Shown here piece after piece: positions 26,948 through 35,302 of a DNA stretch of 64,000 nucleotides. Each line of letters starts with the position of its first letter. Within the stretch, counting starts at the first letter, position 1. A model generated the notes under the pieces. The model saw nothing but the letters and a program-made list of their open reading frames with translations. It was not told the origin of the DNA and did no database searches. Source of the stretch: Streptomyces fodineus (lineage in GTDB: Bacteria > Actinomycetota > Actinomycetes > Streptomycetales > Streptomycetaceae); the NCBI RefSeq assembly GCF_001735805.1, contig NZ_CP017248.1, positions 2,356,001 through 2,420,000 of the forward strand, given 5' to 3'. The position numbers and the translations under genes are program-made.

Positions 26948-28534
26948 TCACGTTCGTGCCGGGCCGGCTCCCGCCAGGGCCGGGGCCGGGGAGCGGCGGG
27001 TGTGCAGGCGGTGCAGGTAGGTGTGGGCGCTGGGCAGGGTTTCCAGCAGGATGCGCTGCTGGCGCCGGATCCGCGTGAAGTGGGCGTCGGCGGCCCGGCG
27101 GGCGGCCGTACGGTGCGCCAGCGCCGCCGGCGGCGGGCCGCCCCGCGGGTCGAGGGCGGCCAGCACCATCCGCAGCGGCAGTTCGCCCGGTTCGGGGGTC
27201 AGCCCGGCGCGATGCCCCTCCAGACAGGCCGACAGGGCGTCGGACAGCGGCAGTTCGCCGTGCGTCCGCCAGAACGGCGTGTCCGCTCGCGGGGCGGCCC
27301 GGTACAGGAGCCGGGCCAGGTCGTCGGCCGCCGCCGCGTCGGCCGCGGCGGCCCGGTTGAAGCGGTCCGCCGGGGCGCTCAGGTGCCGCCGGTCGGGGAA
27401 GTCGCGTACCAGCCGGGCGAGTTGGCGCAGTACGCCGACGAGGCCGTCGTCGGCCAGCGGGTCGGCGGACCGGGCGGCCGAGCCGAGCGCCACGCAGTTG
27501 TGCACCCAGGCGCGGCGGGCGGCCCCGCCCGGCCGGTGCTGGACGCGGACGTCGGCGACGCCGGGGCGCAGGCCCCACAGGGCGCACAGCGTGCGCACCG
27601 CCCGCTCCTCGTCCGTCCACGCGCTCGCGCAGACGAGTCCGGCGCCGATCCGGTCCGGGAGCGGACGGTGCCAGGCCCAGCCGAACGGCAGGGCGGTGGC
27701 GGTGCCGTTGGGCTCGATCCCGGCCACGGCACTGTCGTAGGGCACGCTGACGGTGACCGTGCGGTCGGTGAGCGGGTGCCCCCCGGTGAAGGGTTCGCGC
27801 AGCACCCCGCTCAGCAGCAGGCTCGCCGGGCCGGTGCAGTCCAGGAAGAGGTCTCCCGCCAGCCGGGTGCCGTCCGCGGTGCGCAGGGCGGTGAGCATGC
27901 CGTCGCCGTCCCGGTCGGCGTCCAGCGGCACACCCCGCGCGGTGCGGACTCCGAATCGCTGTACGGCGGTTCGGCGCAGGAATCGCGTGAGGAGTTCGGC
28001 GTCGGCGTGCCAGCCGTAAGGTACGGCGATCCTGCCGTCCAGCCAGCGTGGTGATCTGCGGGCGTCCAGCAGTGGTGGCTCACGGAAACAGGCACGGTCC
28101 AGCGGCTCGACGGTTTCGCCCGTGCGGCGGCGCAGCCGCCAGAATTCCGACAGCGGGAATTCCTCGCATTCGGGGAGGGTCGCGAAGGGCCGGTCGAAAC
28201 GATCCGGTGCGTGACCGATCAGGGGCCGCGGTGCGAGCTGTGCCGCTCCCCCGGTGCGCCAGTTGACATACCGCACGCCGAGCGTGAAGGACGCCGAGCA
28301 GGCACGCATCCAGGTCTCCTCCGGGACGCCCAGCCGGTCGAAGAGGTCCCGCTGCACCTGCGGGTCCAGGGCCACGACCCGGCCGGTCGCGTCGGCCGCC
28401 GGGGTGTGCCGCGGGGTTTCCAGCACGGTCACGCCGACCGCCGGGCCGAACGCGGCGGCCAGTCGGGCGGCGGCGGCCCAGGCGGTGAGCGTGCCGCCGA
28501 CGACCACGATTTCTGCTGTGTCCAGGCTGTCCAT
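26948..28534 (-). CDS. Flavin-dependent tryptophan-halogenase-like protein with degenerate motifs
   Basis: 528 residues. The overall layout is that of flavin-dependent (Trp) halogenases: an N-terminal nucleotide-binding strand, VRYVNWRTG (residues 88-95), VPYGWHADAELLTRFL, DLFLDCTGPASLLL and FGWAWHRPLPDRIGAGLV. Key residues differ, however. The FAD motif GGGxxGW reads GGTLTAW (13-19). The lysine that carries the chlorinating species in PrnA-type enzymes appears to be Thr84 (SFTLGVRY). WxWxIP is WAWHRP (286-291). Either the enzyme does different chemistry or it is a non-catalytic relative. It is divergent from a 79-residue protein gene. Confidence 0.8.
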   Translation of the reverse strand: MDSLDTAEIVVVGGTLTAWAAAARLAAAFGPAVGVTVLETPRHTPAADATGRVVALDPQVQRDLFDRLGVPEETWMRACSASFTLGVRYVNWRTGGAAQLAPRPLIGHAPDRFDRPFATLPECEEFPLSEFWRLRRRTGETVEPLDRACFREPPLLDARRSPRWLDGRIAVPYGWHADAELLTRFLRRTAVQRFGVRTARGVPLDADRDGDGMLTALRTADGTRLAGDLFLDCTGPASLLLSGVLREPFTGGHPLTDRTVTVSVPYDSAVAGIEPNGTATALPFGWAWHRPLPDRIGAGLVCASAWTDEERAVRTLCALWGLRPGVADVRVQHRPGGAARRAWVHNCVALGSAARSADPLADDGLVGVLRQLARLVRDFPDRRHLSAPADRFNRAAAADAAAADDLARLLYRAAPRADTPFWRTHGELPLSDALSACLEGHRAGLTPEPGELPLRMVLAALDPRGGPPPAALAHRTAARRAADAHFTRIRRQQRILLETLPSAHTYLHRLHTRRSPAPALAGAGPART

Positions 28535-28688
28535 GAGGGAATTCTCGACGCCGTTCCATATGCATTGTGTATTGCTCTGTATTCCTTCTGTACCGGCGGA
28601 TACGGAACGGCCGGAGAACGCGTACAGAAGGGAACTCCACTCTGTTTGTGCGGGGCCTGAGAGGGACCCGATACGAACAGGAGGAGAA

Positions 28689-28928
28689 ATGTACGACGAA
28701 CTGAACTCCCCGAATCAGGTCCGGCACCCTCTGGAATACCTGACGGAAATCGAGAATTCCGCGGCGCTGGACCAGGAGCTGCTGCTGCGCGATGCCGGGA
28801 CGCCGTGGGCGGATCTGCTGGCGGCCTATGTGGACGCGCTGAACGAGCTCGCCGTGCGGGGGCCGGAGGGGAACGGGTACGTCGCCACGTACGGACTGGA
28901 CGAGGGGCACGCGGGCGGGTGCGGCTGA
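28689..28928 (+). CDS. 79-residue protein of unknown function, divergent from halogenase-like gene
   Basis: ATG 28689 is closely preceded by AGGAGA. Residues 1-60 are acidic and helical (HPLEYLTEIENSAALDQELL, WADLLAAYVDALNELAV). The C-terminal 20 residues are Gly-rich and end with a single cysteine (YGLDEGHAGGCG). No signal peptide or helix-turn-helix is evident. It shares a 154-base divergent promoter region with the halogenase-like gene, so the two are probably co-regulated. It could be a small partner protein or a peptide substrate; neither can be shown from sequence. A strong terminator follows. Confidence 0.65.
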   Translation: MYDELNSPNQVRHPLEYLTEIENSAALDQELLLRDAGTPWADLLAAYVDALNELAVRGPEGNGYVATYGLDEGHAGGCG

Positions 28929-28945
28929 GCGGTGACACGCCGGGA

Positions 28946-28988
28946 GCCCGGTGGCCGGCCCGTCGGAGGGGCGGGCCGGCCACCGGGC
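28946..28988. terminator. Perfect 17-bp bidirectional terminator
   Basis: Arms 28946-28962 and 28972-28988 are perfectly complementary around a 9-base loop, between the converging small gene (stop 28928) and the SARP gene (stop 29019). Confidence 0.8.
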
Positions 28989-29018
28989 CGGGAGGGTGAG
29001 GCGGAGGGGCGCGCCGGT

Positions 29019-30944
29019 TCAGGCCGCGGCCGGGTGGCGGTCGTGCGGGCGGTGCGGGGACGCGGTCGGGCAGTGCCGCAGCGCGTACAGCCGTACCAGC
29101 GGCATCAGCCGGTAGCAGGGCTCGCCGGCTTCGTCCTCGCTCGGCGACGCCGTCAGCAGCCGGGCGTCGGTGAGTTCCTCCAGCAGGTCCTCCGCGTACC
29201 TCGGGGCGAGGTCGAGCAGCGCGGCGGCGTCCCGGGCGGTCAGCCGGGAGGGACCGGTCGCCGCGAGTACGCCGAGCGCCCCGGCCACGGCGGGGGTGAG
29301 CGGGTGGAGCGCGGTGCGCAGTCCGGCGGCGATGTCGAGGGCGCCGATCCGCAGTTCGTCGAGGCGGTGCTCCTCGGGCGCGAGCCGGTCGGCGAGGCGG
29401 GCGACCGGCCAGTGCGGGCGGGTGGCGAGCCGGACGCCGGCGATGCGCAGCGCGAGCGGCAGCCGGTCGCAGAACTCGGCGACGCGCAGGGTCGCCTCGG
29501 GTTCCGCGGCGAGCCGTTCGGCGCCCGCGACCGACGCGAGGAGTCCGGCCGCCTCGGCCGGGGTCATGGCGCCGAGCGTGACCAGTCGCACCGCGTCCAG
29601 CGAGGCGAGCGTGGGGTGGGTGCCGGTGACGACGGTACGGCTCGGGCCGCCGCCGGGCAGCAGCGGCCGTACCTGCGTGTCGTCCGCGGCGTTGTCCAGG
29701 ACGATCAGCAGGCGCCGGTCCGCGACCAGCGTGCGGAAGAGCAGCGCCCGGTCGTCGACGCCCTCGGGCAGCCGGTCGCCGTCGGCCCCGAGCGCCCGCA
29801 GGAACCAGCCCAGCACCTCATGGGCCCCTCGCCGGCGGCCGTCACCGGTGCGCAGATCCGCGTACAACTGCCCGTCGGGAAAGTCCCCACGGCACACGTC
29901 ACCGACCCGCAACGCCAACGCGGACGTCCCGCTGCCGGGTGCCCCCGCCACAACGACGTCGTATCGCCCCCGCAGCGCACCGATCACCTCCGCCACCGCC
30001 GCGTCCCGCCCGACGAAGTCGACCGGCGCTGAGGGGAGGAGGGCCGGGACGGCACGGTCGGCCGTATTCCGGGGTGCGGTCGCCGGCGGCGGGGTGGCCG
30101 TGGTGGCCGGGTGGTGGGGGGCCGTCGTGGTGGGGGGTGCGGTGGGCGTGGTGACCGGGGGCGCGGTGGCCATGGTGGCCGGGTGCGGCGGGCGTTCCGG
30201 GGCCTGCGGCTGCGGGAGGGTGCCGGTGAGGATCTGGTGGTGGACGGTGCGCAGGGCGGGGCCGGGGTCGATGCCGAGGTCGGTGCTGAGGAGGTGGCGG
30301 CCCTCGTCGTAGGCGGCGAGGGCGTCCGCCTGCCGGCCGGCGCGGTACAGGGCCGTCATCAGCTGGCCGCGCAGGCGCTCGCGCAGCGGGTGGCTGCGGA
30401 CGTGGCCGGTGAGGGCGGGGACGAGGTCCTCGTGGCGGCCGAGGGCGAGCGCCGCCTCGGTGTGCTCCTCGAGCGTGGCGAGCCGGGCCTCCTCCAGACG
30501 TGGCCCCTCGGCCTGGGCGAGCTGCTCGGTGACGTCGCCGAGGGCCGGCCCGTGCCAGAGCGCGAGCGCCTCGGCGAGGCTGCGCTCGGCGTCGGCGAAG
30601 CGCCCGGCGCGCAGCTGGTCCCGGCCCGCGTCGGCGAGTTCGCGGAAGGTGTGCCAGTCGAGGCCGGCCCCGCCCGGGTCCATCCGGTAGCCGTTGCCGT
30701 GCCGGACCAGTCGGAGTCCGGGACCGAGCCGGGTGCGCAACCGGGAGACGTACGTGTAGAGCTGACGGGTGCTCGTGGCGGGCGGGTCCCAGCCCCACAG
30801 CAGGGTCGTCAGCCGCTCGTCCGTGACGAGCCCGCCCCGCGCGAGCAGCAGCACGGCGAGCGTGGCCCGCTGCTTGGCGCCGTCGAGCGGTACGGGGTGC
30901 CCGTCGCGTTCGGCGGACACGGGGCCGAGAATCCTGAACTCCAT
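29019..30944 (-). CDS. AfsR/SARP family regulator with degenerate P-loop, no TPR part
   Basis: 641 residues from ATG 30944 (GGAGG upstream). Residues 1-95 form the OmpR-type DNA-binding domain (MEFRILGPVSAERDG, LTTLLWGWDPPATSTRQLYT). Residues about 96-245 are the BTAD domain. A Pro/Thr-rich linker (about 250-295) leads to an NB-ARC ATPase. Its Walker A reads GAPGSGTSA (334-342), with Thr340 where lysine is normal; the Walker B strand RRLLIVLDNA is kept. AfsR-type TPR repeats are missing. SARPs activate antibiotic clusters by binding repeats over the -35 region. Confidence 0.88.
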   Translation of the reverse strand: MEFRILGPVSAERDGHPVPLDGAKQRATLAVLLLARGGLVTDERLTTLLWGWDPPATSTRQLYTYVSRLRTRLGPGLRLVRHGNGYRMDPGGAGLDWHTFRELADAGRDQLRAGRFADAERSLAEALALWHGPALGDVTEQLAQAEGPRLEEARLATLEEHTEAALALGRHEDLVPALTGHVRSHPLRERLRGQLMTALYRAGRQADALAAYDEGRHLLSTDLGIDPGPALRTVHHQILTGTLPQPQAPERPPHPATMATAPPVTTPTAPPTTTAPHHPATTATPPPATAPRNTADRAVPALLPSAPVDFVGRDAAVAEVIGALRGRYDVVVAGAPGSGTSALALRVGDVCRGDFPDGQLYADLRTGDGRRRGAHEVLGWFLRALGADGDRLPEGVDDRALLFRTLVADRRLLIVLDNAADDTQVRPLLPGGGPSRTVVTGTHPTLASLDAVRLVTLGAMTPAEAAGLLASVAGAERLAAEPEATLRVAEFCDRLPLALRIAGVRLATRPHWPVARLADRLAPEEHRLDELRIGALDIAAGLRTALHPLTPAVAGALGVLAATGPSRLTARDAAALLDLAPRYAEDLLEELTDARLLTASPSEDEAGEPCYRLMPLVRLYALRHCPTASPHRPHDRHPAAA

Positions 30945-31150
30945 GCGGGCCTCCGCGGGTGCGCGGGCCCGCTGCGATCCGGGCCGTCTGCCGCGAAAAG
31001 CTACTGACCTGCGGTTTTTCCTCGCTCTCGGGTCGATTTCGAGGCCGCGAAACAGCTTCGAAAGCGGCGAAAAACGGTGGCTCCGTAGCGTTCTCGGCAT
31101 CACCCCGGGCACCGCCCGAAGACACCGGACATCACCCCCAGGAGGACCCC
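30945..31150. promoter_or_regulatory. Divergent promoter region with spaced CGCGAAA-type repeats
   Basis: The region lies between the SARP gene and the DDPWT-repeat peptide gene. Similar short motifs recur: CCGCGAAAAGCT at 30991-31002, CCGCGAAACAGCT at 31045-31057, and GGCGAAAA at 31066-31073. AfsR/SARP proteins bind short direct repeats, so these are candidate operators for either regulator; this is inference. Confidence 0.35.
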
Positions 31151-31435
31151 GTGAACCGCATCTTCCACACCGCCCGCAGGACCGCCGCGACCGCTCCGGT
31201 GGGCCGGCTCGCGGCCGGTGCCGTGCTGCTGCTCGCCGCGGTCGGTGCGCTCGGCGCCACGCAGGACCTGAGCCCCCTCGCCGGCCACGCGCCGGCCGGC
31301 GGCGGGGCGGGCCACCGGGTGACGTCGGTGCGGGCCGCGGACGATCCCTGGACGCTGACCCGGAAGGTCGTGCAACGCGACGACCCCTGGACCTCCGCCC
31401 CCGCCACGCCGCTGCGCGACGACCCCTGGACGTGA
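31151..31435 (+). CDS. Small exported/membrane peptide with three C-terminal DDPWT repeats
   Basis: 94 residues from GTG 31151; a strong GGAGG lies at 31141-31145. Residues 1-20 are basic and 21-36 hydrophobic (AAGAVLLLAAVGALGA), forming a signal peptide or anchor. A Gly/Ala/His-rich stretch follows. The last 32 residues contain DDPWT at 64-68, 77-81 and 90-94, the third being the very C-terminus. The gene sits between two AfsR/SARP regulator genes. I do not recognise the family. A tempting parallel is AfsS, a small repeat-bearing protein controlled by AfsR, but there is no sequence match. A tryptophan-rich peptide substrate is another possibility. Confidence 0.72.
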   Translation: MNRIFHTARRTAATAPVGRLAAGAVLLLAAVGALGATQDLSPLAGHAPAGGGAGHRVTSVRAADDPWTLTRKVVQRDDPWTSAPATPLRDDPWT

Positions 31436-31459
31436 CCGGCGGGCGACCGCCGCCACACG

Positions 31460-34450
31460 TCAGGGGCGGGCGAGGGCGAACAGCAGGCCGGCGTCGGCCG
31501 GTTCGTCCTGCGCGAGCGCCGCCAGCAGCTGGTCCACGCGGTCCCGCCACTGCCGCACGCCGACGTCGGCGAAGAGTTCACCCGCGCTGCGCAGGCTCGC
31601 CGCGGCACCGGCCCGGTCGGTGCGCAGCATCAGCACACAGCCGAGGAGGAGGGCCGCCCGTGCCTGGACGTACCGGTCCGGCACCTGGTCGGCGGCCTCG
31701 ATGGCGTCCCGCAGCACCGTCTCCGCCTCCGCGAGCTTGTCCTGGCACCACAGTGCCTCCCCCAGCGCGCGCAGCACATGCGCCTCGCCCCGCCGGTCGC
31801 CGCTGTCGAGCACCAGCTCCAGGGCGCGCCGGCAGGCCGCCTCGGCCCGTTCCCCGTCCCCCTGCTGGATGAGCGCCTCGGCGAGCCGTACGGTGCTCTG
31901 CGCCTCGCCACGGGCCGCGCCGAGTCCCCGGCTCTTGGCCACCGCCTCCGACGACAGCAGCAGGCTGGCCTGCGCGTCGCCCCGCTCCAGCTCGATCTGT
32001 GCGAGCAGGCCCAGCACATGGGCCTCCGCGTAGTGGTCACCGACCTCGCGGAAGAGCTCCCGGGCGTCGCGGCCGAGGGCGAGCGCGCCGTCCAGGTCAG
32101 AGCGGTGGCGTGCGCACAGCGCGAGGTTGCGCAGGACGAGTGCCCGCCCCTGGTGCCGGTCCAGCTCCTCGAACAGCCGCAGGGCCGGCAGCAGCCGTGC
32201 GTGGGCGGAGTCGAAGTCCCACTTGATGATCTCCAGGGTGCCCAGGGACTGCAGCAGCGCCGCCTCGCCCAGCCGGTCGCCGGTGCGGCGGGCCGCGGCC
32301 AGGGCGGCCTCGGCACAGTCCCGCCAGTCCTCCAGGTAGTTGCGGTTCTGGAACAGGGTGACCGCGGTGACGGCCAGGTCCCAGGCGTGGGCGGACTCGT
32401 CCTCGCGGGACAGCTGGTCGACGAGCGCGGTGAGGGCGAGCCGCTCGGTCTCGAACCAGCCCATGGGGTCCTCCAGCAGGCTGTCCACGAGATGGGCGGG
32501 CAGCTCCCGCAGCGGTGCCGGACCGTGGACGACGGTGTAGTCACCGCCGTACATCCTGCGGTGGGCCTCGCGGGCGAGGGCGAGACAGGTGCCGCTGACG
32601 CGTCGTACGGCGGCGCAGCGTTCGCTGTCGGTGTCCTCCTCCAGGGCACGTTCGCGGGCGAACAGCCGCAGCAGGTCCTGGAAGCGGTAGCGGACGTGGC
32701 CGACGCCGACGCTGACGGGTTCGAGCAGCTGGGCGTCGACGAGCTGCTCGATGAGGTCCTCGGCGTCGACGAGGTCGAGGTCGAGCAGGGCGGCGCCGGT
32801 CCACGCGGAGAACTCGGGCACGCTGAGCACGCCGAGCAGCCGGAACATGCGGGCGGTGCCGGCGGGCAGACCGCGGTAGCTGAGCCGGAGGCCGGCGCGG
32901 ACGCCACGGGAGTCGATGCTGAGTTCGTCGAGTCTGCGGTGCTGGTCCTCCAGGCGGGACAGCAGGGTCCGTACCGTCCAGTGGGGCTTGGCGGCGAGCC
33001 GCGCGGCGGCGATCCGCAGCGCCAGCGGCAGCCGGTCGCACAGCTCGCTCAGCCGTGCCGCGCCGACCGGGTCGGCCGCGCAGCGGTCGTCGCCCGCGAC
33101 CCGGGAGAGCAGGGTGATGGAGTCGTCCTGTTCCAGGGAGCCCAGATGGAGGGGGACGTAGGCGTAGTCGCCGGCCAGGGCGCCGCCCATGCTGTCGCGG
33201 CTGGTGACGAGGACGCAGCAGCGGGAGGTGCCGGGCAGCAGGGGGCGTATCTGCGCGAACGAGCGGGCGTTGTCGAGGACGATCAGCACCCGGCGCCCGC
33301 CCAGGACACTGCGGAACAGCGCGGTGCGCTCGACCTGGTCGGCGGGGATCTGCGGGCCCGGCACCCCGAGGGCGCGCAGGAACCGGTCCAGGACGGCGCT
33401 CGGTTTGCGGGGCGCCTCCTCCTCGTCGTAGCCGCGCAGGTCGGCGAAGAGCTGGCCGTCCGGGAAACGGGCGGCCACCTGGTGGGACCAGTGGACGGCG
33501 AGGGCTGTCTTGCCCACGCCTCCGGTGCCGGTGATGGAGCCGACCGGCAGGGCCGCCCCGTCGAGGTGGTCCAGGAGCCGGTCGAGGGTGGCGAGTTCGT
33601 CCCGGCGTCCGGTGAACGAGGCCGGGGCGGGCGGCAGATGGGCGGGCACGATCGTGGCCGGTGCGAGGGCGGCGGCCTGTTCCGGGGGCGGCACCAGCGC
33701 CGGGGAGTCGGCGAGGACCTCCTCGTGCAGTTCCCGCAGGGCGGGGCCCGGGTCGATGCCGAGCTCCTCGGCGAACAGCCGCTGGGCCTCCCGGTAGGTC
33801 TCCAGGGCCTCCGCGCGCCGGCCGCACCGGTACTGGGCCAGCATCAGCTGGGCGACGGCCTGTTCGCGCAGCGGGTTGTCGCGCACGAACCGGGCGAGCT
33901 CGGCGACGAGTTCGCCGTGCTGGCCGAGTTCCAGGCGTACGGCGGTGAGCTGCTCGTACACGTCGAGGCGCAGCTCGGTCAGCCGGGTCGCCTCGGCCTC
34001 CACGCGCTCGGCGGTGACGCCCGCCAGCGCGGGCCCGCGCCACATCGCGAGGGCCTCCTCGAAGTGGGCGTGCGCCTCCTCCGGGTCGCCCCTTCGGGCG
34101 GCGGCCTGCCCCTCGGCGGCCCGCTCCTCGAACTCGACGGCGTCGATGCGGTGTTCGCCGGGGAAGAGCATGTACCCGGGGTGGCTGGTGACGAGGACGC
34201 CGTCGACGCCGAAGGCGGTCTTGAGGGACTTGCGCAGGGCCGAGACGCAGATGGCGATCTGGTTGCGGGCGGTGGCGGGCGGTTCGCCGTGCCAGACGGC
34301 GTCGGCGAGGGTGTCGACGGAGACGACCCGTCCGGGGGCGAGCAGCAGCATCGACATGATGGTGCGCTGGCGGGCACCCTGCAGGGTCATGGGCCGTCCC
34401 TCGGCGCTGATGTCCAGCGGCCCCAGGATCCGGAACACCACCTGAAGCAC
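31460..34450 (-). CDS. AfsR-type SARP regulator (DNA-binding, BTAD, NB-ARC, TPR)
   Basis: 996 residues from GTG 34450 (GGGAGG upstream). The domains in order are: an OmpR-type winged helix (residues 5-95, FRILGPLDISAEGRPM), BTAD (about 100-250, LRELHEEVL at its end), NB-ARC ATPase with intact Walker A GTGGVGKTAL and Walker B RRVLIVLDNA, and from about 650 a long array of TPR-like helices (ALGRDARELFREVGDHYAEA). This is the full AfsR architecture. It is probably the pathway regulator for the NRPS region. Its P-loop is intact, unlike that of the neighbouring SARP. Confidence 0.92.
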   Translation of the reverse strand: MLQVVFRILGPLDISAEGRPMTLQGARQRTIMSMLLLAPGRVVSVDTLADAVWHGEPPATARNQIAICVSALRKSLKTAFGVDGVLVTSHPGYMLFPGEHRIDAVEFEERAAEGQAAARRGDPEEAHAHFEEALAMWRGPALAGVTAERVEAEATRLTELRLDVYEQLTAVRLELGQHGELVAELARFVRDNPLREQAVAQLMLAQYRCGRRAEALETYREAQRLFAEELGIDPGPALRELHEEVLADSPALVPPPEQAAALAPATIVPAHLPPAPASFTGRRDELATLDRLLDHLDGAALPVGSITGTGGVGKTALAVHWSHQVAARFPDGQLFADLRGYDEEEAPRKPSAVLDRFLRALGVPGPQIPADQVERTALFRSVLGGRRVLIVLDNARSFAQIRPLLPGTSRCCVLVTSRDSMGGALAGDYAYVPLHLGSLEQDDSITLLSRVAGDDRCAADPVGAARLSELCDRLPLALRIAAARLAAKPHWTVRTLLSRLEDQHRRLDELSIDSRGVRAGLRLSYRGLPAGTARMFRLLGVLSVPEFSAWTGAALLDLDLVDAEDLIEQLVDAQLLEPVSVGVGHVRYRFQDLLRLFARERALEEDTDSERCAAVRRVSGTCLALAREAHRRMYGGDYTVVHGPAPLRELPAHLVDSLLEDPMGWFETERLALTALVDQLSREDESAHAWDLAVTAVTLFQNRNYLEDWRDCAEAALAAARRTGDRLGEAALLQSLGTLEIIKWDFDSAHARLLPALRLFEELDRHQGRALVLRNLALCARHRSDLDGALALGRDARELFREVGDHYAEAHVLGLLAQIELERGDAQASLLLSSEAVAKSRGLGAARGEAQSTVRLAEALIQQGDGERAEAACRRALELVLDSGDRRGEAHVLRALGEALWCQDKLAEAETVLRDAIEAADQVPDRYVQARAALLLGCVLMLRTDRAGAAASLRSAGELFADVGVRQWRDRVDQLLAALAQDEPADAGLLFALARP

Positions 34451-34547
34451 CGCTGCCTCCCGAACTGACGGCCGCAGCCGTACCGTACGGCCCGTTTCGC
34501 CGCCTTCTTCTGACTAACAAGCCGCCCCAAGGGGCCGCAACGAGAGC

Positions 34548-34561
34548 GGCAGCAAGCTGCC
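34548..34561. promoter_or_regulatory. Palindrome GGCAGC-AA-GCTGCC, copy 1
   Basis: This 14-base inverted repeat lies between the epsilon-subunit gene and the AfsR-type gene. An identical core occurs at 38868-38881. It is a candidate operator or short hairpin. Confidence 0.4.
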
Positions 34562-34574
34562 AATGCGCAGGTGA

Positions 34575-35291
34575 TCAGGCGCGGGCCCGCCAGGACGCCG
34601 GGGGCGTGGCCGCGGGGCGGTGCCAGCGGGCGGGCGCCGGTTCCCGGCCGGCGGGCGTCTCGCCGGCACCTTCGGCTCGGCCCACGGCAAGCGCGGTGAC
34701 GAGCGCGGCCACCGCGGCGACCTCCTCGGGCGTGGGGTTGCCACCGATGACCCGGAACAGGGCGGGCCCGAGCGGCCCTTCGAACACGGACGCGACCGGG
34801 AGCGCCTCTGGCGCGGGCTGGACCGGGGCAGGGCCGGGCGACGCCTCTGGCGCGGGTGGGACCGGGACACGACCGGGCGGCGCCTCGAGCGCGAGGGCGG
34901 GCGGCACTTCGCGGGTGGGATCGAGCCGCCCTTCGAGTGTGACGGGCGCGGCCGGGGCACGGCCGGGCGACATCTCGACCACCGGGCCGGGCGGCCCTTC
35001 ACGGGCGGGATCGAGTGGCCCTTCAAGCGCCGCGGGTACGGCCGAGACACCACCGGCCGACCCCTCGACCACAGGGCCGGGCAGCCCTTCCAATGTCGCG
35101 GGTACGGCCGAGACACCGCCGAGCAGCCCCTCGACCACTGGGCCGCGCAAGCCCTCATGCGCGGGACCGAGCCGCCCTTCAAGCGCCGCGGGTACGGCCG
35201 AGACACCACCGATCGCCCCCTCGACCACAGGGCCGGGCGGGCCTTCGAGTGTCGCGGGTGTGGCTGGTGTGGGGCCGGGTGTGTGGGGCAT
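34575..35291 (-). CDS. accE: Acyl-CoA carboxylase epsilon subunit with long repeat-containing N-terminus
   Basis: 238 residues from ATG 35291, preceded by GGAG and 11 bases after the beta-subunit stop. The final 65 residues match the small AccE/PccE epsilon family (LFRVIGGNPTPEEVAAVAAL, then WHRPAATPPASWRARA). Epsilon subunits stabilise the carboxyltransferase core and usually have 60-90 residues. Here about 170 extra residues precede the domain, containing degenerate repeats such as GPVVEG-GGVSAVPA (three good copies, residues 20-88) and LEG-LDP-RE. The extension is probably disordered; its role is unknown. Confidence 0.78.
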   Translation of the reverse strand: MPHTPGPTPATPATLEGPPGPVVEGAIGGVSAVPAALEGRLGPAHEGLRGPVVEGLLGGVSAVPATLEGLPGPVVEGSAGGVSAVPAALEGPLDPAREGPPGPVVEMSPGRAPAAPVTLEGRLDPTREVPPALALEAPPGRVPVPPAPEASPGPAPVQPAPEALPVASVFEGPLGPALFRVIGGNPTPEEVAAVAALVTALAVGRAEGAGETPAGREPAPARWHRPAATPPASWRARA

Positions 35292-35302
35292 CAGGGGGCT
35301 CC

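Noticed and set aside
26948..28534. Confident assignment of the flavoprotein as a chlorinating enzyme
   Set aside because: Key FAD and catalytic residues are not seen, so halogenation cannot be claimed.
28689..28928. Calling the 79-residue protein a lanthipeptide or lasso precursor
   Set aside because: No leader motif, no Ser/Thr/Cys-rich core, and no synthetase, cyclase or protease genes nearby.
31778..34468. Long plus-strand open frame opposite the AfsR-type gene
   Set aside because: It is a composition shadow of the regulator gene; no motifs or ribosome site.
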